Source: Chloroflexi bacterium 54-19 | GTDB lineage: Bacteria; Chloroflexota; Chloroflexia; Chloroheliales; Chloroheliaceae | NCBI GenBank assembly: GCA_001898225.1 | Contig: MKTJ01000042.1 | Span: forward strand, 1 to 64,000 | Length of the DNA: 64,000 nucleotides | Direction: 5' to 3' | Shown: one piece after another, positions 24,755-32,236 of the stretch | How positions within the stretch are numbered: position 1 is the first letter of the stretch | Layout: each line of letters opens with the position of its first letter | Notes under the pieces: model-generated | Database searches by the model: none | Told to the model about the DNA's origin: nothing | The model's input: only the letters and a program-made list of their open reading frames with translations | Program-made: the position numbers and the translations under genes

Positions 24755-25413
24755 AGCTTGATGAGGCCACGTTGGGCCGCGATACGGGTGGCTTCGGTCC
24801 GGTTGCCCGCTCCTAACTTTGCCAGTATGGCGCTGACGTGAAATTTGACCGTCCGTTCGCTGATGACCAACTTTTGGGCAATCTCCTTGTTCGCCATGCC
24901 TTGCCCGATTAGTTCCAGCACGTCCCGTTCGCGCTCGGTCAGTTCTTCCAGGTCGTCCTGGTCCGGCCCGGCGGGCGCGGTCTGGGTCTGGACCTGCCGC
25001 AACAACTTCCCGGCCACCACTGGCTGCAACAAAGCCCCACCCTGGTAAACCGTCCTGACCGCCCGGAAGATTTCATTGCGGGGGGCGTCGCCTTTGAGTA
25101 AATACCCCTGGGCCCCCGCCTGGACCGCCGACAAAATCCGCTCGTCGGTATCGAAGACCGTAAAAATGATTACCTTCGTATCGGGTTGTTGCTTCATAAT
25201 TTGCTGCAAAGCGCCCAGGCCGTCCAGCACCGGCATATCCAGGTCGAGCAGCACAACGTCCGGGTGCAGTCTTTCGACCTGAGCGATAGCCTCCTGGCCG
25301 TCCCCGGCCTCCCCGATTACCTCAAAATCCGGTTGTGTTTCGAGAATAGCGTTAAGGCCATCCCGCACTACCGGGTGGTCGTCCACGATTAATATCTTGA
25401 TGGTTGCTGTCAT
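24751..25413 (-). CDS. NarL/FixJ-family response regulator
   Basis: 220 aa. The receiver domain has DDHPVVRDGL, phosphoacceptor Asp57 in VVLLDLDMP, and Lys near 107 in LLKGDAP. The C-terminal LuxR/GerE helix-turn-helix (about 150-215) has LTERERDVLELIGQGMANKE and VISERTVKFHVSAIL. It is the DNA-binding partner of the histidine kinase gene upstream, 40 bp away. Its final TAA overlaps the Sua5 TAA on the other strand within the shared TTAA, with no terminator between them, so convergent transcripts must overlap. Target genes are unknown. Confidence 0.93.
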   Translation of the reverse strand: MTATIKILIVDDHPVVRDGLNAILETQPDFEVIGEAGDGQEAIAQVERLHPDVVLLDLDMPVLDGLGALQQIMKQQPDTKVIIFTVFDTDERILSAVQAGAQGYLLKGDAPRNEIFRAVRTVYQGGALLQPVVAGKLLRQVQTQTAPAGPDQDDLEELTERERDVLELIGQGMANKEIAQKLVISERTVKFHVSAILAKLGAGNRTEATRIAAQRGLIKL

Positions 25414-25453
25414 TTAACTACAGGCGTTTCTGTTAAAGATTTGGATAAACTTG

Positions 25454-26719
25454 TTAGCTTACCGGGACAGTAAGTTCCAGGGTAGCGCCGCTCCCCGGAA
25501 AACTGGTGATGGAGAGGCTACCTCCCAGCAGGTGGGCCCGCTCGTTCATGCCGATAAGACCGAAATGGCCCTGTCCGTCGCCAGGGCCCTGGCGATTGGT
25601 CTCGGTGGTCCGTGCCGGGTCGAAGCCTAGGCCATCATCTTCAATCCGCAGGAATATCTCCTCGCGCCCCTGGATCAACTCGGTCCTGAAAGTCACTTTG
25701 ACGTGGTGGGCGTGGGCGTGTTTTTTAATATTGGTCAGGGCTTCCTGGGCCACCCGGTAGACCGCGACCTCGGTGCGGGCCGGGTAGCGGCGGTTGCTGG
25801 CCGTCCAGGCGACCAGTTCGAAATGCGCATCTAGCCCGGTTTCGCCCGCGAAATCTTCCACCAGGGCGGCCAGGGCTTCGGCCAGCGGTTTTTCCTGGAG
25901 TGGCGCGGCTCGCAGGTCCAGCACTGAGCGCCGGGCTTCTTCCAGGTTGGCGCGGGTAAGGTCGAGCGCCTTACGCAATTTCGCACGGCCTTTAGCCTGC
26001 CGGGCCGGGTCGGTATCGTCCAGCAGCACATCGGCGCTTTCCAGGTTGAGGATTGCTGCCGCCATACCCTGGGCGATGGTATCGTGAATCTCGCGGGCTA
26101 GCCGGTTGCGCTCTTCGGTGGTCGCCAGGCGTAACGTCTGGTCGAAAAGGCGAGCCCGTTCAATTGCCACGCCGACCTGGTAGCCTATCGTGTAGAGCAG
26201 TTGCAAATCGTCCGGGTCGAGGCCACGCCAGTCTGTGCTGGCAACATTCATGATACCGAGCGGGCGGTCGTGGGCGTAAATCGGGATAGAGGCGTGATAG
26301 TGCAGACCGTCTGCGCCGTCAATTTCGCCATACAGGCGACTACATTCCAGGACATTTACGTTAGCCGCGCCAGTCATATCCCCGGCCAGGAAGGTGCGCA
26401 AACATTCACAGTTTTTGCCCCGCATGCGCGAGGGCCGGGCCGTCAGGAAAGGTGGCAACATCTGGGAGGCCGCCAGGTAAGGCTCATTGTTGGCTTCGTC
26501 AAGCAGCCAGACCCAGCCGGTCTTCAGACCGAGTAGTTCGGCCACCAGCCCAAGGGTATTTTCCAGGGCGCTTTTGACATCCACTGAGCGATTTAGCTCC
26601 TCGGCGATAGCTTTGAGGATACCAAATTCGCGGGTGCGCTGTTCGAGTTTTTCTTCGGTGCTCAGACGAGCTATCCGGTTAACGGTCGGACGTGCTTCGG
26701 ACGGTTTGCTTCTTGTCAT
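25454..26719 (-). CDS. NarL-type histidine kinase with N-terminal GAF domain
   Basis: 421 aa, cytoplasmic (no membrane segments). A GAF sensor domain spans about 35-188, followed by HisKA_3 with phosphoacceptor His212 in LAREIHDTIAQG, and a GHKL ATPase with EALTNIKKHAHA, DDGLGFDP and GHFGLIGMNERA. The GAF domain has Cys104 and Cys106 (NCEC) and Cys126 (LECSR). That spacing is seen in redox- or ligand-sensing GAF kinases, where the cysteines can hold an iron-sulfur cluster. Redox sensing is an inference. It pairs with the response regulator downstream. Confidence 0.9.
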   Translation of the reverse strand: MTRSKPSEARPTVNRIARLSTEEKLEQRTREFGILKAIAEELNRSVDVKSALENTLGLVAELLGLKTGWVWLLDEANNEPYLAASQMLPPFLTARPSRMRGKNCECLRTFLAGDMTGAANVNVLECSRLYGEIDGADGLHYHASIPIYAHDRPLGIMNVASTDWRGLDPDDLQLLYTIGYQVGVAIERARLFDQTLRLATTEERNRLAREIHDTIAQGMAAAILNLESADVLLDDTDPARQAKGRAKLRKALDLTRANLEEARRSVLDLRAAPLQEKPLAEALAALVEDFAGETGLDAHFELVAWTASNRRYPARTEVAVYRVAQEALTNIKKHAHAHHVKVTFRTELIQGREEIFLRIEDDGLGFDPARTTETNRQGPGDGQGHFGLIGMNERAHLLGGSLSITSFPGSGATLELTVPVS

Positions 26720-26871
26720 TACATTATATTCTACTCATCCGGGAGCCATTACGAGCCTTTTTATACGACGATGCTAACAACAATTGAATCCCTGGGACAA
26801 AACCGGCCTTTCGTGGTGAAAACGGGTAAATTTCTTTCTAAGATACTACTTTCGAACCTGAAAATCAACGA

Positions 26872-26900
26872 TTGTATAAACGGGAGGGGGGTGCTAGAAT
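26872..26900 (+). promoter_or_regulatory. Extended -10 promoter within a small dyad
   Basis: TTGTAT (26872-26877), 17 bp, then TAGAAT (26895-26900) preceded by TGC, an extended -10. GGGGT (26888-26892) and ACCCC (26901-26905) form a 5-bp dyad around the -10 box, a possible operator. It points to the unknown gene at 26981 and perhaps the CopC-like genes beyond. Confidence 0.45.
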
Positions 26901-26980
26901 ACCCCTATGGACAACCAACACTACAGGCAGGTGTCGCGGGAAACACTCCAGATTAGTACCAGACTTTAAGGGCAGCAGGT

Positions 26981-27484
26981 TTGATTTTACTCTGGCTCGA
27001 ATTGAAGAAACTGGCCCTGGCCGGGCTCCGGTTGGCCGCCGGTTTATTCCTGGCGCTTGCCATGCTAAACCTGGGGGTTGGCGCGGCGGCCTTAGTAGAT
27101 AACCAGTCTGTCAGTTCGGCCAGCCCTGCCGCGCCGGGCCAGGTTGCGTCCGGTGGGCTATTGCACCTGCAACTATTCGGGTTCTGGCATATCCACGAAA
27201 GCCTGGACCAGAGCCAGGACGCCCCACTCCCGCCGGGAGTAACCGAGCAGGATGAGGGAGTTTTGCCCGCTCCGCCGGTCCGGTTTCTTTACCTGGGTCA
27301 GGGCAACCGCCTGGATAGCGATTTCGGTAGCGGGGTTGTCCAGAAAAGTTTGACCGATTTCTCGGACCCGCATCCCCTGGTCGGGGTCGCCGGGCTGTCC
27401 CCAATGGCCCGGCAAACCCCTGCCGATGATGGTCCGGTCCCCAATCCCTTTCTAAAAGTTCCGCTAAAACCACCTATTTTCTGA
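26981..27484 (+). CDS. Unknown secreted or membrane-anchored protein
   Basis: 167 aa, not recognised. The N-terminus (ELKKLALAGLRLAAGLFLAL onward to about residue 38) is a good signal peptide or anchor. The remainder is Pro/Ser/Gly-rich with a His-containing stretch LFGFWHIHESLDQSQDAP and no cysteines. It starts at TTG with a weak AGG upstream. The reverse strand has open frames too, but their Arg/Pro/Gly composition looks like a shadow. Its place before two CopC-like secreted proteins and the histidines suggest a metal-related role, a guess only. Confidence 0.5.
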   Translation: MILLWLELKKLALAGLRLAAGLFLALAMLNLGVGAAALVDNQSVSSASPAAPGQVASGGLLHLQLFGFWHIHESLDQSQDAPLPPGVTEQDEGVLPAPPVRFLYLGQGNRLDSDFGSGVVQKSLTDFSDPHPLVGVAGLSPMARQTPADDGPVPNPFLKVPLKPPIF

Positions 27485-27627
27485 GATTCTTTCCATATTC
27501 CTGCCATTTAAAAACCCTGTTTAATCCCGGTTCAGTTTGGATTTCCATGGGCAGCTTTGGCATGATTGGAAACTTATGATTTTGTAAAGTATGGACTTCT
27601 AAAAGAATCTTAGAAAGGAACTTTCCT

Positions 27628-28233
27628 TTGAGAACTGCAACTATGAAAACCACTAAATGGCGTTACAACTTCGCTATCGTCGCTTTCCTGGCCTTTGCGG
27701 CAGTGGCGCTGGCCCTGGCCGGTAGCGGGGTTGCCTTTGCCCACGCCCATCTCAAGACCGCAACAATACTGCCCGATGCGACCATTACAGCGGCCCCGGC
27801 TACCCTCACGCTCACTTTCACCGAGGAAACCTCGCCCACCGAGACCAAGCTTTCGGTCGCGGACGCCAGTGGCAAACAGGTTGACAAGGGTGACCTTAAA
27901 GTGGATGGGGCCAACGCGACGGTCAGCCTGAACACCCTGCCCGACGGCAAGTACACGGTTACTTTCCGCTCTTTTACCGAAGACGATAGTGGCATTATCA
28001 ACGGCAGCTACACTTTTACGGTTGCGAGCGGCGGTTCGGCGGCGGCAGGGGATGCTTCCAAAGCTACCCAGCAGGAGAGCGTCGGAGAAACTGCCCCGGC
28101 AGCCCCGGCTACCGGTGAGGGCGGCCTGGCGGGTAATTCCAGCTCCTTTACTTTACCAGCCCTGCTGATCCTGGTCGGTACGGCCTTCTTCACCGGGGCA
28201 ATACTGGTTATCCGGCAGAAACGGCGGGCCTAG
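27628..28233 (+). CDS. CopC-domain copper-binding protein, membrane anchored
   Basis: 201 aa. The signal peptide ends at AFA (residues 1-38). The mature protein then begins HAHL, so His39 and His41 are placed for the N-terminal copper-binding (histidine-brace type) site of CopC. The beta-sandwich domain runs to about 133 (LTLTFTEETSPTETKLSV, LPDGKYTVTFRSFTEDDSG). An Ala/Gly/Ser linker leads to a C-terminal membrane segment near 175-195 and a basic tail. No fused CopD domain is present. The TTG start has GAAAGGAA 7 nt upstream; an ATG 15 nt later is possible but poorly spaced. It likely handles Cu(II) outside the membrane. Confidence 0.85.
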   Translation: MRTATMKTTKWRYNFAIVAFLAFAAVALALAGSGVAFAHAHLKTATILPDATITAAPATLTLTFTEETSPTETKLSVADASGKQVDKGDLKVDGANATVSLNTLPDGKYTVTFRSFTEDDSGIINGSYTFTVASGGSAAAGDASKATQQESVGETAPAAPATGEGGLAGNSSSFTLPALLILVGTAFFTGAILVIRQKRRA

Positions 28234-28337
28234 ACTGGTAGCCCTTTAGCTTTTTCAGGTTTAACACCGTGACCGTACCGGCTAGGTCCAATCCCCCTGG
28301 TCCGGTCACGGGTCAACGAAAGTGTGCAAGAATAGCA

Positions 28338-29243
28338 GTGACAAAGTTTTTCAAACCAGGATTTCTTCTTACTTTTTTGGTAGCAGGGTTTGCGGTGGTA
28401 AGCGCCCTGGGGCTCTCCACCGGGGCGGCCCTGGCCCACGAAACCAGGGACGTTGACGGAGGCAAGTACCAACTTCGAGTCGGGTTTATAGACGAGCCGG
28501 CCTACCAGGGCCTTCAAAACGGCCTCGAACTGACCGTCTGTAACGGCCAGTGTTCGACTAAGCCGGACAGCAACGGGGTGCTTGCCAACGGCGTTACCGG
28601 GGCTTTCGATACCCTCAAAGCCGAAGTCATATACGGTCCCAGCACCATGCCCCTGACGCTGGTGGCGGTACCTTACCAGCCCGGCAAATATGATGCCATG
28701 TTTGTCCCGACCCGCACCGGAAATTACACTTTTCACATCAGCGGGACGCTCAACTCGGATAAAATTGACGAGCGCTTTACTTCCAGCCCCGATACTTTCG
28801 ATAGCGTCCAGCCCCTGACGGTAGTCCAGTTCCCCGATAAACCGGGGTTCGAACAGGGGGGCAGTGTCGGTTCGGTTACGGTCACAGCGGCTACTCCGGT
28901 CGCGACTCCCGGTGGTTCGACGGCTACAACCGTAGCGGCAACGTCTGCGGTGACGACGAATCCTACGGCCAGCGCGGCAACCCCGGCAAGCGGTACCTCG
29001 ACAGGCGCGGTCCCGGCAGGTGCTTCGGCGAGTGACGTTCAAGCTCTCCAACAACAACTGGCGGCCCAGCAGCAAGCTCTCGATACGGCCAAAAACAATG
29101 CCTCGTCGGCGAATACACTCGGACTGGTCGGGCTTATCGTCGGGATTTTGGGTCTGCTTGTGGCCGGGGTAGCCCTGTTCATGAGTCGGTCGAAAGGGAA
29201 TGGTGGTTCTCCAAAACCGCGCCGTGAGGTTGAAGGCGGATAA
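28338..29243 (+). CDS. Secreted, C-terminally anchored protein with CopC/FixH-like fold
   Basis: 301 aa, not firmly recognised. A signal peptide ends at ALA (about residue 33) and the mature chain begins HETRDVDGGKYQLRVGF, again exposing an N-terminal His. An Ig-like beta domain (to about 185) ends in repeated YQPGKYDAMFVP and TGNYTFHISG units, as in YtkA/FixH/CopC-like proteins. A Thr/Ala/Pro-rich linker, a short Gln-rich coiled coil (VQALQQQLAAQQQALDTAK), and one membrane helix with a basic tail follow. I prefer GTG at 28338, which gives a clean signal peptide, over GTG at 28269. The 104-bp distance from copC suggests a common transcript. Confidence 0.7.
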   Translation: MTKFFKPGFLLTFLVAGFAVVSALGLSTGAALAHETRDVDGGKYQLRVGFIDEPAYQGLQNGLELTVCNGQCSTKPDSNGVLANGVTGAFDTLKAEVIYGPSTMPLTLVAVPYQPGKYDAMFVPTRTGNYTFHISGTLNSDKIDERFTSSPDTFDSVQPLTVVQFPDKPGFEQGGSVGSVTVTAATPVATPGGSTATTVAATSAVTTNPTASAATPASGTSTGAVPAGASASDVQALQQQLAAQQQALDTAKNNASSANTLGLVGLIVGILGLLVAGVALFMSRSKGNGGSPKPRREVEGG

Positions 29244-29273
29244 TGTCACAAAAATAGTGTCAAAAATTAAGCT

Positions 29274-29327
29274 TCTCTGCCTACTTACTTTCCGGCGAGT
29301 TATAGTATCCTGGGTGGGAGGCAGAGA
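29274..29327. promoter_or_regulatory. Inverted repeat flanking a -10-like box before the DJ-1 gene
   Basis: TCTCTGCCT (29274-29282) and AGGCAGAGA (29319-29327) form a perfect 9-bp dyad with a 36-bp spacer. TATAGT at 29301-29306 lies between the arms. It could be a looped operator or an RNA stem in the leader. Confidence 0.35.
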
Positions 29328-29351
29328 TTCTTTATTTTAAGGGGAAGGCCA

Positions 29352-29957
29352 GTGAAAATAGCGATTGTAACCTTTGAGGGTTTTAACGAGATAGACTCTT
29401 TTGTGGCCCTCAACATCTTGAACCGGGTCAAGCAAGAAAACTGGAAGGCCGTGATTGTCGCCCCGACCGAAGTTGTAACCTCCCTAAACGGCGTGACTAT
29501 CCACGCTCAAAAGTCGTTATGTTTTGTCGCCGAGGCGGATGTGGTCTTGTTTGGCAGCGGGCGCCTGACCCGCCAAATCGTCCAGGACGAACGGCTGCTG
29601 GCTAAACTAAAAGTAGAACCGGAGCGTCAGCTTATCGGCTCGCAATGTTCGGGCGCGCTCGTTATGAAGAAACTGGGGTTGGTCGAGAATGTGCCGCTTT
29701 GCACAGACGCCACCACCCGGCCTTTCTTGCTCGAAACCGGGGCCACGGTTTTAGAGCAGCCGTTTTATGCGAACGGTAATATTGCCAGCGCCGGGGGGTG
29801 CCTATCCGCGGTCTACCTGGCGGCCTGGGTTATCCTGAACCTGGCGGGGCGGGCCGCCGCCGAGGACGCGCTCGGCTATGTCGCGCCGGTTGGAGAGCAG
29901 GAGCAGTTTGTGGCAAACGCTTTAAGGGTAATAACCACTTCCCTGGTGACAAATTAG
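29352..29957 (+). CDS. DJ-1/PfpI-family protein
   Basis: 201 aa. Class I glutamine-amidotransferase-like fold with nucleophile-elbow Cys99 in LIGSQCSGALVM and an early Glu in VTFEGFNEIDS. The family includes deglycase/glyoxalase-like enzymes, chaperones and regulators; no AraC-type HTH is attached. GTG start with AAGGGGAAGG upstream. It begins a three-gene run with two APH-fold kinases (11 bp and 27 bp gaps). The pairing with kinases gives no clear pathway. Confidence 0.82.
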   Translation: MKIAIVTFEGFNEIDSFVALNILNRVKQENWKAVIVAPTEVVTSLNGVTIHAQKSLCFVAEADVVLFGSGRLTRQIVQDERLLAKLKVEPERQLIGSQCSGALVMKKLGLVENVPLCTDATTRPFLLETGATVLEQPFYANGNIASAGGCLSAVYLAAWVILNLAGRAAAEDALGYVAPVGEQEQFVANALRVITTSLVTN

Positions 29958-29968
29958 AGAGGATATTT

Positions 29969-31168
29969 TTGGCAAATACAGAGTTGAAAGCGGAATATGC
30001 CAGCCTGGCCGGGCAGATTTTGGCTAAAACCTGGGGTGGGCCGGTACGCCTGGGCGATTATGAAGAAATGAAGGGTAGCAAACGGCTTATAGTCTATCGT
30101 TGCGCTGTCAAAGAGGCCCCCAACGGAAGTCCCGCTACCGTAATCATCAAGCACGTAAATTATGAGCCGCCCCGCCAGCCGGGCGAGGAGCCCGCGGAAG
30201 TGACACCCGCTCTTATCGCTAAAGACTGGGCCGGGCTGGCCTTTCTAAGCGAGTTGGACCTCGACGAGCCGCTGGCTCCCCGTTTTTATGGTGGGTCGAT
30301 GGAAGTCGGCTTGATGGTGCTGGAAGACCTGGGCGGAACTTCGGCAACCCGGCTCGACCATCTTTTGCAGGGTGACGACCCGGAGGCCGCCGAAACGGCC
30401 CTGCTGGCCCTGATGCGTTCGGTTGGGCGGCTGCACACCGCCACCGCCGGTAAAGAAGGCCGCTACCGGGCTATTCTCAAGGATTTAGGGGTCGAGCAGC
30501 CCACCGACTTTGAGGAATACAACTTTTCTTTTCTCCGGCCTTCCCTGGAAAAGCTCATTAACATTTTGGAATTAACGCCGTCACCCTCAGTCTTTGCTGA
30601 AATCGAGCAGGTCTACCGGATTATGCACGAACCTGGTACTTTCCTGGCTTATGTGCATGGCGACCCCTGTCCCGATAATTGCCTCTTGGTGGATGGGCAA
30701 ATGCGCCTCTTTGACTTCGAGTTGAGTTTTTTCCGGCATGCCTTACTGGACGGGGCTGACAGCCGCTTTCATTTTCCGACCTGCTGGTGTGTGAACCGGC
30801 TGCCGGAGGATTTGTGGCGACGGATGGAAAATACCTACCGGGCCGAACTGGTCAAGGGCCATCCAACCGCCAGCGATGATGCCATTTTCTACCCGGCTTT
30901 ATTGGCCGCTGGGATAGGCTGGTCGCTGGCTTTGCTGGAATGGCAGAGCCTGGAAAGTCTTTTCGAAAAAGATTACGACTGGGGTACCTCGACGGTCCGG
31001 CAGCGTGTCCTGCTGCGTTTTGACATGACGGCCCGGAGCGTGGCGGAATTAGGTTATTTTCCGGCGCTGGGTGCGCTTTTTGGCGATGTATATAAAAAAT
31101 TGCGGGACCGCTGGGTGCCCGAAATCGAGGAAATGCCCCTTTACCGGCCTTTCCGCCCGAAATCTTAG
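29969..31168 (+). CDS. APH-fold phosphotransferase
   Basis: 399 aa, aminoglycoside-phosphotransferase/choline-kinase superfamily. The catalytic Brenner motif is YVHGDPCPDNCLL, followed by the metal-binding RLFDFE (DFG equivalent). Upstream, VIIKHVNYE supplies the ATP-binding Lys and LMVLEDLG the hinge. TTG at 29969 has AGAGAGGA 5 nt before it and gives a natural N-terminus; an in-frame start further upstream would overlap the DJ-1 gene by 160 bp. The substrate (sugar, choline, homoserine or antibiotic) cannot be told. Confidence 0.82.
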   Translation: MANTELKAEYASLAGQILAKTWGGPVRLGDYEEMKGSKRLIVYRCAVKEAPNGSPATVIIKHVNYEPPRQPGEEPAEVTPALIAKDWAGLAFLSELDLDEPLAPRFYGGSMEVGLMVLEDLGGTSATRLDHLLQGDDPEAAETALLALMRSVGRLHTATAGKEGRYRAILKDLGVEQPTDFEEYNFSFLRPSLEKLINILELTPSPSVFAEIEQVYRIMHEPGTFLAYVHGDPCPDNCLLVDGQMRLFDFELSFFRHALLDGADSRFHFPTCWCVNRLPEDLWRRMENTYRAELVKGHPTASDDAIFYPALLAAGIGWSLALLEWQSLESLFEKDYDWGTSTVRQRVLLRFDMTARSVAELGYFPALGALFGDVYKKLRDRWVPEIEEMPLYRPFRPKS

Positions 31169-31195
31169 GCTATTGTTCTCAAAGAGGTGTTTGTT

Positions 31196-32188
31196 TTGAC
31201 TTTTTCGGTGTGCCAATCCGTTTTATCCGCCGAGGCGCTTTCCCCGCTTATCGCCGAAAATTACCGTCAACTGGGTGAAATTGAGGCTTGCCGGTTTTTT
31301 TACCAGGGTTTGAACGATATATACCAGGTGCACTTTGGCCGGGCAAAATATATGCTGCGGGTTTACCGGGCCGGTTGGCGCTCGAATAGCGAGGTCCTTT
31401 TCGAAGTGGCGATGCTGAACCACGCATCTGAAAAAGGGGTAGAGGTTGCCAGGCCGGTGCCGCGCCACAACGGCCAGTTCTTCCTGGAGATAGCCGCACC
31501 AGAAGGGTTGCGCCAGGCCGTTTTATTTACCTTCGCGCCCGGCGGGGAGATGCGTTATAACGAGGAACAGGCTTTGTTGTTTGGACGTACTGTCGCGGGA
31601 TTGCACAACGCTTTAGATACTTTTTATAGCCCGCAGGTTCGCTTCAAGCTCGATTTAGCCCACCTTCTGTACGAGCCTTTGCGGCTTATCGAGCCTCTTT
31701 ACCGGGAGCGTCCGGCCCAGGAGTGGCAATACATTGAGGGATTGGCGGGACAACTTGAGGCTAAATTACACAAGTTCGAGCAGCAGGGTCTTGAGCGAGG
31801 GGTCTGTCACGGCGATTTGCACCTGGGCAACGCCCATTTCGAGCCTGAGACCGGGCGCACGACCTTGCTCGATTTCGATTGCGCCGGGAGTGAGGGCTGG
31901 CGCGCCTACGAGTTAGCGGTCTTTTACTGGGCCAGCCGCGAACGCCTGGAAAAAGTTAAACATAAAGCAGTCTGGGAAGCTTACTTGAAAGGCTATGTCG
32001 GGGAGCGGGCCTTAAACCCGCTTGACCTGGAAGCGGTGCCGCTCTTTGTGGCTTTGCGCCAGTTCTGGATTATGGGGATTTACGCCCGGTTGGGAGCTAA
32101 TTTTCACTACGAAGCCCTGCCCGAACACTATTTCGGGGGTTTTAACAACTATTTGAAGAAGTGGGAAGCAGGTTATTTCGACTTATAA
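31196..32188 (+). CDS. APH-fold kinase, SrkA/homoserine-kinase-like
   Basis: 330 aa. It begins with the SrkA/HSK-II-like pattern (ENYRQLGEIEACRFFYQGLN), an ATP-binding strand KYMLRVYRAGW, the catalytic loop GVCHGDLHLGNAHF, and TLLDFDCAG. The family phosphorylates proteins or small hydroxyl substrates. TTG at 31196 with AGAGG at 8 nt is preferred over GTG at 31187, which overlaps that site. It is the last gene of the DJ-1 run, closed by a very strong terminator. It shares little beyond motifs with the kinase before it, so it is not a recent duplicate. Confidence 0.82.
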   Translation: MTFSVCQSVLSAEALSPLIAENYRQLGEIEACRFFYQGLNDIYQVHFGRAKYMLRVYRAGWRSNSEVLFEVAMLNHASEKGVEVARPVPRHNGQFFLEIAAPEGLRQAVLFTFAPGGEMRYNEEQALLFGRTVAGLHNALDTFYSPQVRFKLDLAHLLYEPLRLIEPLYRERPAQEWQYIEGLAGQLEAKLHKFEQQGLERGVCHGDLHLGNAHFEPETGRTTLLDFDCAGSEGWRAYELAVFYWASRERLEKVKHKAVWEAYLKGYVGERALNPLDLEAVPLFVALRQFWIMGIYARLGANFHYEALPEHYFGGFNNYLKKWEAGYFDL

Positions 32189-32190
32189 CT

Positions 32191-32227
32191 AAAAATAGCC
32201 GGGTTTCACCGAAACCCGGCTATTTTT
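32191..32227. terminator. Strong bidirectional terminator
   Basis: A perfect 17-bp stem with a 3-nt loop (arms 32191-32207 and 32211-32227), core GCCGGGTTTC, with A5 and T6 flanks. It is shared by the kinase gene and the facing peptidase gene. Confidence 0.92.
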
Positions 32228-32236
32228 TCAATACCT

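Noticed and set aside
26700..26719. TATAAT box three bases before the histidine kinase ATG as a leaderless promoter
   Set aside because: The spacing is too short: transcription would begin inside or after the start codon.
27111..27473. 120-aa minus-strand frame opposite the unknown secreted protein
   Set aside because: Arg/Pro/Gly-rich. The plus strand shows a proper signal-like N-terminus and a promoter.
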